Origin: Anaerolinea sp.
Lineage (GTDB): Bacteria; Chloroflexota; Anaerolineae; Anaerolineales; Villigracilaceae
DNA length: 64,000 bases
Direction: 5' to 3'
Assembly: GCA_020723805.1 (NCBI GenBank)
Contig: DYID01000011.1
Span: forward strand, 1-64,000
In this document: piece after piece, positions 38,031-47,553 of the stretch
Position numbering within the stretch: the first letter of the stretch is position 1
Layout: each line of letters starts with the position of its first letter
Program-made: the position numbers and the translations under genes
Notes under the pieces: model-generated
The model's database searches: none
Seen by the model: the letters and a program-made list of their open reading frames with translations, nothing else
Told to the model about the DNA's origin: nothing

Positions 38031-39998
38031 ATGAAATCCCCCACCTTTGCGGTTGTCAAACCTTCGAGGGCAAACTATAATCTATTGCATTTAGGAGAGA
38101 ACCCTCTGGAAACTCGATTGTTCCCCGAACTTTCGGACGACGATAAGGGCGACGAAGCCGCCGTTGCAAAAAGCCAGTTGCAGGCGGGGGTGATGCTTGC
38201 CAAGCGGTATCTGATTCAGGAGGTGGTGGGGCTGGGCGGCATGGGATCGGTGTATCGCGCCCGCGACATGCACTTTCCGAATGTGAACAAACTGGTGGCG
38301 GTGAAGGAGATGATCAACAGCGCGCCCGATCCGCTGGTGCGGCAGACGATTGTGCAGAATTTCGAACGCGAAGCCAACCTGCTCGCCACTCTGCATCATC
38401 CCTCCATCCCCAAAATCTACGATTACTTTACGCTGGAGAGCCGCTCGTACCTGGTGCTGGAGTTCATCCACGGCAAGGACATGGAGGCGGTCATCAACGA
38501 TACGAACGGCTTCCTGCCGGAGGAACAGGTTCTCGGCTGGGCGATTGCCCTGTGTGATGTGCTGGATTACCTCCACAAGCACAAGCCGGATCCGATCATC
38601 TTTCGGGACATGAAACCTTCGAATGTGATGATCAGTTCCAACGGCGAGGTGATATTGGTGGATTTCGGCATCGCCAAGGCGTTTCAGTCGGGCATCAAGG
38701 GAACGATGATCGGCACGGAGGGATATTCGCCGCCGGAACAATATCGCGGCGAGGCAACGCAGGCGGCGGATATTTATTCACTGGGCGCCACCCTGCATCA
38801 CGCCCTGACGCGCCGCGACCCGCGTCTGGAACCGCCGTTTTCCTTTGCCGAGCGCCCCATCCGGCGGATCAATCCCGCTGTTTCGCCGGAATTGGAAGCC
38901 ATTGTGAACCGCGCGCTGGAATATGACCCCGCCAACCGCTTCAAGAGCGCCGCGGAAATGAAAGACGCGCTGACCGCCGCCGCCCGCAAAACGGGACTGC
39001 TTTCCCGTTTGGGACCGATTGTCAGCCCGGTGAAGAACGAGGGCATCAAGCCGCTCTGGAAGTTCAAATGCGAAGACGAGATCCGCGGCACGCCGGGGAT
39101 TCATCAAGGTACGCTCTTCATCGGCTCCTACGACAATAACCTGTATGCGCTCAATGCGGCGGACGGGAAATTCGAGTGGAAATACCCCACCGATGGAGGC
39201 ATTGTTTCGCGCCCTCTTGTGGTGGAAGGCAACGTCATTTTCGGCTCGGAAGACAAGCGCCTGCATGTCGTCTCTGCCCGTTCCGGCAAGGTGGTGTGGA
39301 CGTATTACACCGATGGTCCTATCCGCTCTTCGCCCACGATTGCCGAGGGACATCTCTTTTTCGGTTCGGACGATCATTACCTGCATGCGGTCAACTTCAA
39401 TACCGGGCGGATGGCATGGCGTTTCGAATCGGCAGACGCCATCCGTTCCACGCCGTTCGTCATGACCGACATGGTCTATTTTGGCGTCGAGAGCGGGGAT
39501 TACTACGCGGTAAACTTCCGCGGGGAATTGAAATGGCGCTTCCGCTCGAAGCGGGCAGTGACCGCCTCCACCGTTGGCACGGGGCAGGCAATCTATTTCA
39601 CCTCCGTGGATGCAACCCTGTACGCGCTCGACCCGCGCAACGGATGGGTCATCTGGCGCTTCCGTCTGGGCAAATCGTCCATCAGCACGCCGTGCATTGC
39701 CGAAGACCTGATCATCGTCGGCGCAGCGGACGGCTTCATCTATGCTGTGGAAGCGAAGAGCGCGAAGGAAGTCTGGCGTTTCCGCACCGAGCATCAAGTC
39801 AACGGTTCGCCGGTGCTTTACAAGGATTCCATCTACTGCGGCTCGGTGGATGGGAGCCTCTATTGTCTTGAATACCGCACGGGACGTCTGCGTTGGAAAT
39901 TCGGCACGGAGGGCGCCATCACTGGAACGCCGCTGGTATACGACGACGTGGTTTATTTCGGCTCCACTGATCACCATGTCTATGCATTGCTCGCCTGA
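38031..39998 (+). CDS. Ser/Thr protein kinase with C-terminal PQQ-repeat beta-propeller; start uncertain (ORF opens 37977)
   Basis: VVGLGGMGSVYRARD, VAVKEM, IIFRDMKPSNVM, LVDFGIAKAF; repeats such as LYALNAADGKFEWKYPTDGGIVSRPLV. Confidence 0.95.
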   Translation: MKSPTFAVVKPSRANYNLLHLGENPLETRLFPELSDDDKGDEAAVAKSQLQAGVMLAKRYLIQEVVGLGGMGSVYRARDMHFPNVNKLVAVKEMINSAPDPLVRQTIVQNFEREANLLATLHHPSIPKIYDYFTLESRSYLVLEFIHGKDMEAVINDTNGFLPEEQVLGWAIALCDVLDYLHKHKPDPIIFRDMKPSNVMISSNGEVILVDFGIAKAFQSGIKGTMIGTEGYSPPEQYRGEATQAADIYSLGATLHHALTRRDPRLEPPFSFAERPIRRINPAVSPELEAIVNRALEYDPANRFKSAAEMKDALTAAARKTGLLSRLGPIVSPVKNEGIKPLWKFKCEDEIRGTPGIHQGTLFIGSYDNNLYALNAADGKFEWKYPTDGGIVSRPLVVEGNVIFGSEDKRLHVVSARSGKVVWTYYTDGPIRSSPTIAEGHLFFGSDDHYLHAVNFNTGRMAWRFESADAIRSTPFVMTDMVYFGVESGDYYAVNFRGELKWRFRSKRAVTASTVGTGQAIYFTSVDATLYALDPRNGWVIWRFRLGKSSISTPCIAEDLIIVGAADGFIYAVEAKSAKEVWRFRTEHQVNGSPVLYKDSIYCGSVDGSLYCLEYRTGRLRWKFGTEGAITGTPLVYDDVVYFGSTDHHVYALLA

Positions 39999-40023
39999 AT
40001 TCTTCGCGTGAGAAGGAGTTTTT

Positions 40024-40932
40024 GTGGAAAAGTTATTCCGCTGGTTATTTGGGAAACAACAGCCGCCCGCTGAAAAAGCGACGGACATTGCCAGTACTGC
40101 CCCTCTCACGGAAGAGCAGTTGAAAGCCATCGTTAGCAGCCAAAGCCCGCAATTCGACCTTCCCCAACTGGTGGCGGCAGCGGGACAATCCGTTGGCAAA
40201 CAACGCGAATTGAACGAGGACAGTCTGCTGGCAGTTACCACCACCATGGCGGGCAATTCCGGCAACCTGCCCTTTGGGCTTTACATCGTGGCAGACGGCA
40301 TGGGGGGGCATCAATTTGGTGAGGTGGCAAGCAATGCCGCGGTCCGCACTGTGGCGGGTTATGTCATCAAGAAGTTTCTTCCCTACCTCTTCCAAATCAA
40401 GGCGGATCTGCTGGAAGAGTCCTTTCAGGAGATCATGGCGGCGGCGGTCAACGAGGCGCAGCGCGTCATCCAGCGCGAAGCGCCGGGCAGCGGCACCACC
40501 CTCACAGCGGCGCTTGTCCTCGGGCAACAGGTCACCATTGCACATGTGGGCGACAGCCGCGCCTACTTCGTCTATCCCGACGGACGCATCGAAACGGTCA
40601 CACGTGACCATTCGCTGGTGCAGCGTTTGCAAGAACTCGGTCACATTACCGCAGAAGAAGCCGAGAACTACCCGCACCGTAACGTGCTCTACAAGGCGCT
40701 TGGACAGGGCGACATCCTCGACCCGGAAATCTTCACCCTCGCCTTTCCCCAGCTGGGCACTCTGTTGATTTGCAGTGACGGGCTATGGGGCGTCGTTGCC
40801 GAACAGGATATCATCCGCGCCGTCAACGAATCGCCCAACCTGCAGCGCGCCTGTCAGAACCTCGTCACTGCCGCCAACGCCGCCGGCGGTCCCGACAATA
40901 TCAGCGTCATCCTCGCTCAACTCATCGGATAG
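40024..40932 (+). CDS. PP2C-family Ser/Thr protein phosphatase
   Basis: [73 protein letters not shown]. Confidence 0.96.
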   Translation: MEKLFRWLFGKQQPPAEKATDIASTAPLTEEQLKAIVSSQSPQFDLPQLVAAAGQSVGKQRELNEDSLLAVTTTMAGNSGNLPFGLYIVADGMGGHQFGEVASNAAVRTVAGYVIKKFLPYLFQIKADLLEESFQEIMAAAVNEAQRVIQREAPGSGTTLTAALVLGQQVTIAHVGDSRAYFVYPDGRIETVTRDHSLVQRLQELGHITAEEAENYPHRNVLYKALGQGDILDPEIFTLAFPQLGTLLICSDGLWGVVAEQDIIRAVNESPNLQRACQNLVTAANAAGGPDNISVILAQLIG

Positions 40933-40934
40933 GA

Positions 40935-42422
40935 ATGTCCTCGCAACAAAGGGATTACTACTCCATTCTGGGCGTGGCGCGGGAAGCCTCAGCGGAGGAG
41001 ATCAAACGCGCCTACTTTGAAGCCGCCCAGAAACTGCACCCCGACCGCAACAAAGCGGCAGGGGAGACTGAACTATTCCTGGAAGTACAACAGGCATACG
41101 AAACGCTTTCCAACCCCAAACGCCGCGCCCAATACGACGCCACACTCCCGCCCGAAACCAAACCCAATCTCCCCTACGAATACAAAGTGTTATACAGCCG
41201 CTCCAATCTGGTGCGCATGACGGAACCCCAGATGCTGTATGTCATTTTGGAATTTCAAGCGCCGCCCGAAGTGCGCGGTTCCCCCGCCCCTCCCCTGAAT
41301 GTCTGCATCGTCCTCGACCGCTCCACCTCCATGAAAGGCGAAAAGATGGACGTGGTCAAATCCACCGCCATTCAGATTTTGCGCAACCTCCGCCCGCAGG
41401 ACATCTTGAGCGTGGTGGCGTTCAGTGACCGGGCGGAAGTGGTCATCCCTGCTTCCTACCATCAGGACCGCGCCCGTCTCGAGGCGCGCATCCAGATGAT
41501 CCAGCCTTCCGGCGGGACGGAAATCTTCCAAGGGCTCGAAGCCGGCGCCAAAGAAGTCATGCGGAGTTTGGATTCAAAACGCCTCAATCACATCATCCTC
41601 CTCACCGACGGGCAGACCTACGGCGACGAACAACAATGCCTCGAACTGGCGGCGCGGCTGGGCGAACAAGGGGTGGGCATCAGCGCCATGGGCATTGGCG
41701 CGGACTGGAACGATATTTTCCTCGACACACTGGCAACCCGCACCGGCGGGAGCAGCGCCTTCATTGCCCAGCCGCAAGACATCAAAAAACTGCTCCTCGA
41801 AAAATTCAACGCCCTGGCGCAGGTCTATGCGGAGGACGTCAGCCTGATGACGACCCCCATTGAAGGCGTACAACTCTCCTACGCCTTCCGCCTCCAGCCG
41901 GACCCCGGACTGATTCTGGTGGACGAACCCACCCTGCACCTGGGATCAATATTGCAAGATACTGCCACTCAGGTGATTTTTGAGTACATAATTCTACCAA
42001 CGGCGGTAAAATCAGAGAGTATGACCGTTTTAGACGGCACGGTCAAGGTTACAATCCCTGCCTCCCCCCTGCCTGCGCCGCCTTTTCGGCTTCGCCTCCA
42101 GCGTCCCGTCGTGGCTGAAGCGGAGGCAGAAGCGCCTCCGGCGGAGATCGTCAAAGCGCTCTCCCGTTTGATGTTGTATCGTATGCAGGAACGGGCGCGC
42201 ATGGAAATCGAGAAAGGCAATGTCGAAGCCGGCACCCGCCAGCTCCAAGCGCTTGCCGCCAATCTTATGTCGCAGGGCGAACGCAGTCTGGCGATGACCA
42301 TTTCGCTCGAAGTGGAACGCATCCAACAGGAAAGAGGTCTTTCCGCAGAAGGCGGAAAGAAGATAAAATATGGTACGCGTGCCTTGTTCCTTGCATCGCC
42401 AAAAAAGGAGACAATATCATGA
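40935..42422 (+). CDS. J-domain (DnaJ-like) fused to von Willebrand factor A domain
   Basis: [33 protein letters not shown] (intact HPD); [15 protein letters not shown] (MIDAS DxSxS), [21 protein letters not shown]. Confidence 0.94.
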   Translation: MSSQQRDYYSILGVAREASAEEIKRAYFEAAQKLHPDRNKAAGETELFLEVQQAYETLSNPKRRAQYDATLPPETKPNLPYEYKVLYSRSNLVRMTEPQMLYVILEFQAPPEVRGSPAPPLNVCIVLDRSTSMKGEKMDVVKSTAIQILRNLRPQDILSVVAFSDRAEVVIPASYHQDRARLEARIQMIQPSGGTEIFQGLEAGAKEVMRSLDSKRLNHIILLTDGQTYGDEQQCLELAARLGEQGVGISAMGIGADWNDIFLDTLATRTGGSSAFIAQPQDIKKLLLEKFNALAQVYAEDVSLMTTPIEGVQLSYAFRLQPDPGLILVDEPTLHLGSILQDTATQVIFEYIILPTAVKSESMTVLDGTVKVTIPASPLPAPPFRLRLQRPVVAEAEAEAPPAEIVKALSRLMLYRMQERARMEIEKGNVEAGTRQLQALAANLMSQGERSLAMTISLEVERIQQERGLSAEGGKKIKYGTRALFLASPKKETIS

Positions 42423-42928
42423 TTATTTGTTCCAATTGCCAGCACGAAAACGTATCGGGTACCTTATTTTGTGTTGAGTGCGGAGCGCAATTGAACGGGG
42501 CTGAGTCGCTCACCACGCAGTCCATCACCCAGGACCAAATCGTGGATGACCTTCAGAAGGCGACACCCGTTGCTGAGCCTCCCTCCTCCCCTGCCAACAG
42601 CTGGCTTTCCCTGCACCTGATGGACAGCGGCAAGATCCTGCCGCTTGCCAGCCGCAACGAATTCACCATGGGACGCCTCAGCGAGGGACAGCCCATCATG
42701 CCCGATATTGACCTGACACCCTACCAGGCGTACGCCTCCGGCGTCTCCCGCCTGCATGCTGTCGTCAAACGAGAGGGAGACCGTGTCGTCATCATGGACC
42801 TGGGTTCATCCAATGGCACCTACCTGAATGGGCGCCGCCTCGCCCCGCATACGGAAGAACCCCTCAAGCACGGCGATGTTGTTGCCCTGGGCAAACTCAA
42901 GATTCAAGTGCTTCTCCGCAACATTTAG
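42419..42928 (+). CDS. Zinc-ribbon + FHA domain protein
   Basis: [28 protein letters not shown]...[33 protein letters not shown]. Confidence 0.95.
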   Translation: MIICSNCQHENVSGTLFCVECGAQLNGAESLTTQSITQDQIVDDLQKATPVAEPPSSPANSWLSLHLMDSGKILPLASRNEFTMGRLSEGQPIMPDIDLTPYQAYASGVSRLHAVVKREGDRVVIMDLGSSNGTYLNGRRLAPHTEEPLKHGDVVALGKLKIQVLLRNI

Positions 42929-42953
42929 CCCGGTTGCATCGAAAGGCGGCGTC

Positions 42954-43196
42954 ATGCCATACTCCGTCATTGTTCATATCGCGGGCGAGCCCTCGGTGGT
43001 TGGGGAAATCGAAGACCTTCCCAAAAGTAATGATACGATCATCATGCTCAGCAACCCGCGCTTGCGGGATGGCAAGGATGTCCACTACATCGAGCCCAAT
43101 GTAACCAAAGTCATCTGGCCCCTTTCCAAAGTATCGTTGATCGAAATCCTCGAAAGCGAAGAAGAAGAAAGCCTGATCGGCTTTGTGAGGGAATAA
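42954..43196 (+). CDS. Small acidic protein of unknown function (80 aa)
   Basis: MPYSVIVHIAGEPSVVGEIEDLPKSNDTIIMLSNPRLRDGKDVHYIEPNVTKVIWPLSKVSLIEILESEEEESLIGFVRE; tight spacing to both neighbours. Confidence 0.75.
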   Translation: MPYSVIVHIAGEPSVVGEIEDLPKSNDTIIMLSNPRLRDGKDVHYIEPNVTKVIWPLSKVSLIEILESEEEESLIGFVRE

Positions 43197-43202
43197 CCCC
43201 GC

Positions 43203-43934
43203 ATGCCCGAAGAATTCGAACGAAGACGCATTCTTGTCGTGGACGACGAAGAGCGCATGGTGCGCTTCATCCGCATGAACCTGGAACACGACGGTTTTCA
43301 GGTCGTTGAGGCGTTCAACGGCAGGCAGGCAATCCAAAAACTGCGCGATACGACCCCGGACCTCGTCCTGCTCGACGTAATGATGCCCGATATGGACGGC
43401 TTCGAAGTGCTCGAAACCATCCGCGAGGGGAGCAACGTCCCCGTCATCATGCTCACGGCGAAGGGCGAAGAGGACGACCGTGTGCGCGGACTCGAACTGG
43501 GCGCGGACGATTACATCACCAAACCCTTCAGCCCGCGCGAAATGGTCAGCCGCGTCAAAGCCGTGCTGCGCCGCACAGAAAGCGCCGGCGGCTCCATGCA
43601 CGACATCATCGAGGTGGACGACCGCCTCAAAATTGACTTCGACCGCCGCGAAGTGTGGCTGGAAGGCAAACTGGTCAAACTGCGCCCCACCGAATACCGC
43701 CTGCTCTACCATCTCGTCCAAAATGCGGGCTGGGTGCTCACCCATGACCAGATTCTCATCAAAGTGTGGGGCTACGAATACCGCGACGAACCGCACTACG
43801 TCCGCCTCTACATCAACTACCTGCGCCAGAAACTCGAAAAAGACCCCGCCAACCCTCAATACATCCTCACCGAGCGCGGCGTTGGCTACCGCTTTGTAGA
43901 CTTCAAGCGGAAGAAGGAAAAAGAAAAAGAGTAG
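43203..43934 (+). CDS. OmpR/PhoB-family response regulator
   Basis: [47 protein letters not shown], winged helix C-terminus. Confidence 0.96.
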   Translation: MPEEFERRRILVVDDEERMVRFIRMNLEHDGFQVVEAFNGRQAIQKLRDTTPDLVLLDVMMPDMDGFEVLETIREGSNVPVIMLTAKGEEDDRVRGLELGADDYITKPFSPREMVSRVKAVLRRTESAGGSMHDIIEVDDRLKIDFDRREVWLEGKLVKLRPTEYRLLYHLVQNAGWVLTHDQILIKVWGYEYRDEPHYVRLYINYLRQKLEKDPANPQYILTERGVGYRFVDFKRKKEKEKE

Positions 43935-43961
43935 GCCTCATTTTCATACGAATCTTTGATA

Positions 43962-43994
43962 AAAAGTCTGCGTTTTTCTAACGCAGACTTTTTA
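43962..43994 (+). terminator. Rho-independent terminator after the response regulator
   Basis: AAAAAGTCTGCGTT-TTTCT-AACGCAGACTTTTT, 14-bp perfect stem. Confidence 0.92.
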
Positions 43995-44042
43995 TATTGT
44001 GGGCGTAAAAACCAAACCAACAATAATCAAAAGGAGGTCGCT

Positions 44043-44483
44043 ATGTCCAACCTGATTCGCTGGGAACCTGTACGTGAGCTCATGTCCTTGCGGGACGCCA
44101 TGGACCGTCTTTTTGATGATGCCTTCACCCGCCCGCTCTCCCTTACTGGCGCCTGGTCTCTGCCTGCCGTGGATATGTACCAGACCAATGACGAAATCGT
44201 TGTGAAAGCCGCCCTGCCGGGCGTCAAATCCGACGAAGTGCAGATCAGCGTCACGGGAGAAGTGTTGACCATCAAGGGCGAGATCAAACAGGAAGAGGAC
44301 AAGAAGGATCGGTCCTGGCACATCCGCGAACGCCGCTATGGTGCCTTCGAACGCTCCATCATCCTGCCTACCGATGTGGTCGCCGACAAGGCGAAGGCGG
44401 AGTTCGAAAACGGTATCCTGACCATCACTCTGCCGAAAGCGGAGGATGTCAAACCTCGCACCATTGCGGTCAAGGCGAAATAA
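44043..44483 (+). CDS. Hsp20/alpha-crystallin small heat shock protein
   Basis: AAAGGAGG RBS; MSNLIRWEPVRELMSLRDAMDRLFDDAF; FENGILTITLPKAEDVKPRTIAVK. Confidence 0.97.
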   Translation: MSNLIRWEPVRELMSLRDAMDRLFDDAFTRPLSLTGAWSLPAVDMYQTNDEIVVKAALPGVKSDEVQISVTGEVLTIKGEIKQEEDKKDRSWHIRERRYGAFERSIILPTDVVADKAKAEFENGILTITLPKAEDVKPRTIAVKAK

Positions 44484-44499
44484 TTCGCCGCATCTCCCA

Positions 44500-44537
44500 C
44501 CGGGGCGGAGGGCTTCTCCGCTCCGGCGTTTTTTTAA
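44500..44537 (+). terminator. Terminator after hsp20
   Basis: CCGGGGCGGAG-GGCTTC-TCCGCTCCGG-CGTTTTTTT. Confidence 0.8.
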
Positions 44538-44540
44538 GGG

Positions 44541-44646
44541 CTGATGTTACGCAGTTTTCTCGTAGCGCGACACATTGTCCCCGCAAGGGGGTTCATGTCG
44601 CCTGAAAACGCGAGATGAATCTCGCGCCACCGCGTAAGGTGAGTTA
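44541..44646. repeat. Dispersed element CTGATGTTACGC...GCGTAAGGTGAGTTA
   Basis: Ends match 4031-4115 (reverse orientation); internal TCGTAGCGCGACA shared with 50-92. Confidence 0.65.
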
Positions 44647-44779
44647 AGGGGTCAAAGCCGGGGAGGAGAATCCGCCCCAAGATGTTGAACCAGCCCAGAG
44701 CGGGGGAAGAGCCGCCCAATCCCATCCGGCGAAGGAAGTTTTTGCTGAAAACAGAGCGTTTTGGGGTAAAATCCGCAGT

Positions 44780-45451
44780 ATGCCAAAACAGCCTGCCAAA
44801 CAACGTATCATCCTGGTGGACGATCACGAAGTCGTCCGTTTGGGGTTGAAATCCCTGCTGGAACGCCACCCGCAGTTCGACGTGGTGGGCGAGGCGTCGT
44901 CGGCGCGCGAGGCGCTCGAGAAAACCGACGCCCTCAAACCCGACGTGGTGGTGATGGACATCCGCCTGCCGGGCACCTCGGGCATCGAAGCCTGCGAACA
45001 GATTGTGGAAAAACACCCGAACGTCAAGGTCATCATGCTCACCTCCTACGCCGAGGATGAAATGCTGTTTTCCGCCATTCGCGCGGGCGCTTCGGGCTAC
45101 ATCCTCAAACAAATCGGCAGCGACGACCTGGTCAAAGCGCTCGAAGCCGTTTCACGCGGCGAAGCGCTGCTCGATCCCGCTGTTACTCAGCGAGTCTTCC
45201 AACAAGTACGGCGTGCCGTCAAGGAAGAGGAAGCCTCCGCCTTCGCGCACCTCAGCCAGCAGGAAAAACACGTCCTCCTGCTCGTCTCCGAAGGCAAGAC
45301 CAACCGCGAGATTGCCAAGCAGTTGTTCCTGGGCGAAGGCACGGTGCGAAACTACGTCTCCAGCATCCTTTCGAAACTGGGCGTCAACAACCGCGCCGAA
45401 GCCGCCGCCTACGCGGTGGAACACAATTTACGGGAATACATCTCGACTTGA
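44780..45451 (+). CDS. NarL/LuxR-family response regulator
   Basis: [73 protein letters not shown]. Confidence 0.96.
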   Translation: MPKQPAKQRIILVDDHEVVRLGLKSLLERHPQFDVVGEASSAREALEKTDALKPDVVVMDIRLPGTSGIEACEQIVEKHPNVKVIMLTSYAEDEMLFSAIRAGASGYILKQIGSDDLVKALEAVSRGEALLDPAVTQRVFQQVRRAVKEEEASAFAHLSQQEKHVLLLVSEGKTNREIAKQLFLGEGTVRNYVSSILSKLGVNNRAEAAAYAVEHNLREYIST

Positions 45452-45461
45452 CCAACACACG

Positions 45462-45488
45462 GAGCCGCGCACAGCGGCTCTTTTTTTT
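45462..45488 (+). terminator. Rho-independent terminator
   Basis: GAGCCGC-GCACA-GCGGCTC-TTTTTTTT. Confidence 0.88.
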
Positions 45489-45533
45489 ACCCCATCTCCG
45501 CTTCTTCTCTGGACCTGATACGGACTCATCCCC

Positions 45534-46313
45534 ATGAACCTCATCTCCGCTGAAACCCTCACCCGCCAACTGCTCGACCTCGGCGTCCAGCCGGGCAGCG
45601 TGTTACTCGTCCACACATCGTTCTCGAAGGTCAAACCCGTCGAGGGCGGACCAGCCGGCTTAATCGCCGCACTGCGCGCCGCACTGGGACCGAACGGCAC
45701 GCTTGTCATGCCCAGCATGAGTTACGACGACGACCATCCCTTCGACAAAAGCCGCAGTCACTGCGCCGAAATGGGCGTGGTCGCCGATACTTTCTGGCGT
45801 CTGCCCGGCGTCTTGCGCAGCGACAACAACCATGCCTTTGCGGCGCTCGGTCCACACGCGGAACGAATCCTTGCCCCGCACCCGATTGATTTCCCGCACG
45901 GCTTGGACAGCCCGGTGGGCAGGGTCTATGAACTGGATGGACAGGTGCTTCTCCTTGGTGTGGGGCATGGCGCAAACACCACCATTCACCTGGCGGAGAG
46001 CATGGCGGGAGTCCGTTACCGGCGCGACAAATATCTGACTATTCTCAAAGATGGAAAACCAACCCGTCTCGAATACCGCGAAATTGACCATTGTTGCCGG
46101 AACTTTATTCTTGCAGAGGGCTGGCTCGAAGAGCGCGGCTTGCAAAGGCGGGGGACGGTAGGAAACGCAGAGGCGCGCCTCGTCCGCTCACGGGATGTGG
46201 TGACAGTGGTAGTCGAACGACTAAAGCAAAACGAAACCACCTTCCTGCATCCGAAAGGCTTTGACGAGGAGTGCGATGACGCCTGGAGGAGCCTGGAGGG
46301 GTCAGGGCGTTGA
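45534..46313 (+). CDS. AAC(3)-family aminoglycoside N-acetyltransferase homolog
   Basis: [78 protein letters not shown]. Confidence 0.92.
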   Translation: MNLISAETLTRQLLDLGVQPGSVLLVHTSFSKVKPVEGGPAGLIAALRAALGPNGTLVMPSMSYDDDHPFDKSRSHCAEMGVVADTFWRLPGVLRSDNNHAFAALGPHAERILAPHPIDFPHGLDSPVGRVYELDGQVLLLGVGHGANTTIHLAESMAGVRYRRDKYLTILKDGKPTRLEYREIDHCCRNFILAEGWLEERGLQRRGTVGNAEARLVRSRDVVTVVVERLKQNETTFLHPKGFDEECDDAWRSLEGSGR

Positions 46314-47387
46314 GGTGGCTGTGGGCGGCTCGGCGGTGGGGGTGAAGGTCTCGGTCGGAGTTGGGGAAGGCGTGATGGTCGGAGTATTGCTGGGGGTGGG
46401 CGTGGGCGTCAATGTGACGACGGGTAACAAGTCTATGGGGGTGTGTTTGTCGAGCAGGTCGCGGCGAATCCAGCCGCCCTCAAACGGACGCAGACTTGCC
46501 TCCTTTTGGTTGGGGGCAATGAGCAGCCAAGTGTCGCCATCGGTGGTGATTTGCGCCGAGAACCACGGGCAGACGTTCAGCCGCGTCCCATTTTCATCGA
46601 GCAAAGCCAGGATTTCTGCCCGGTACGTTTGCCCGGGGCCGGAGCGCACGTAGATGTTGGGGGATTCGATGGTGATGCAGATGCGGATTTCCACTTCGAA
46701 GACGCGCGTCGGCGAAGGGGTGAGGGTCGCGGTAGGAGTGGAGGTGAGTGTGGGAGTGCCTGTCGCTGTGGCGGTGAGGGTGGGGGAAGGCGTGGCTGAG
46801 GCGGGGAGGTCGGTAGAGGTGGGCGAGGCAGGCGACGGCGGAGTCAGAGACGGGGTGTACGTCACCGCAGGGGGAGGCGTGAAGAGTGCCTTCCCTCCCA
46901 GGGCGAGCAGGAGGATCAGTCCGATAATTCCCGGTATGCCAAATTTGAGGAACGCTGGCGGCAGGGAAAGAGCCTTCTTTTTATAGGGTGCGACGGCAGG
47001 AGGGGTACCGGTGAAACCAAGCGGAGTGAGGAGTTTGGTGAAGTTATCGGCGTATTCTCCCTCCGAGAAGTTGACGAAGTTGATGGTGTTGAGCGCGAAC
47101 GGCACTTCGCAGGCGGCGAGCATGATGGGGATGATTTTCTTGCGCAGGGAGAGCGCCTGAGTGTATTCCTTGCGCACCCATTCAGACTCGATGGAGTTGG
47201 GCGAGAGGACGACGATGAAATAGAGGCTGGTTTTGATGGCTTCGGGGATGTTACGCACCCAGTCGTCGCCGCCGCGCAGGTCGGTGATGTCCCACCAGAC
47301 ATCGTAGCCGGCGGTTTCGAGGTCGCCAGCCAGTTTGCGGACGAAATCCATGTCTTTACGCGAATAACTGATGAAGACTTTTTCCAT
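46302..47387 (-). CDS. TIR domain - TM helix - Thr/Pro-rich linker - SH3-like domain protein
   Basis: [90 protein letters not shown]. Confidence 0.88.
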   Translation of the reverse strand: MEKVFISYSRKDMDFVRKLAGDLETAGYDVWWDITDLRGGDDWVRNIPEAIKTSLYFIVVLSPNSIESEWVRKEYTQALSLRKKIIPIMLAACEVPFALNTINFVNFSEGEYADNFTKLLTPLGFTGTPPAVAPYKKKALSLPPAFLKFGIPGIIGLILLLALGGKALFTPPPAVTYTPSLTPPSPASPTSTDLPASATPSPTLTATATGTPTLTSTPTATLTPSPTRVFEVEIRICITIESPNIYVRSGPGQTYRAEILALLDENGTRLNVCPWFSAQITTDGDTWLLIAPNQKEASLRPFEGGWIRRDLLDKHTPIDLLPVVTLTPTPTPSNTPTITPSPTPTETFTPTAEPPTATSTP

Positions 47388-47553
47388 ACTCTCCCAACGT
47401 TTGGTTTCTTGTCTGTGTTCCGTGCCTGCGCCTTAAAAACCAGCAACAGCGCAATGAACAAATCTTGAAAACCCTGCAAGAGTGTTTTCGCGAGGCATTG
47501 ATAATACCATTCCTGGGCACATTTTTGGGAAGACGTTGAAGCACAACGCGAAA

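Noticed and set aside
38778-40265. 495-aa antisense ORF opposite the kinase-PQQ gene
   Set aside because: Shadow ORF; no recognisable motifs, and it spans the kinase/PP2C gene boundary.
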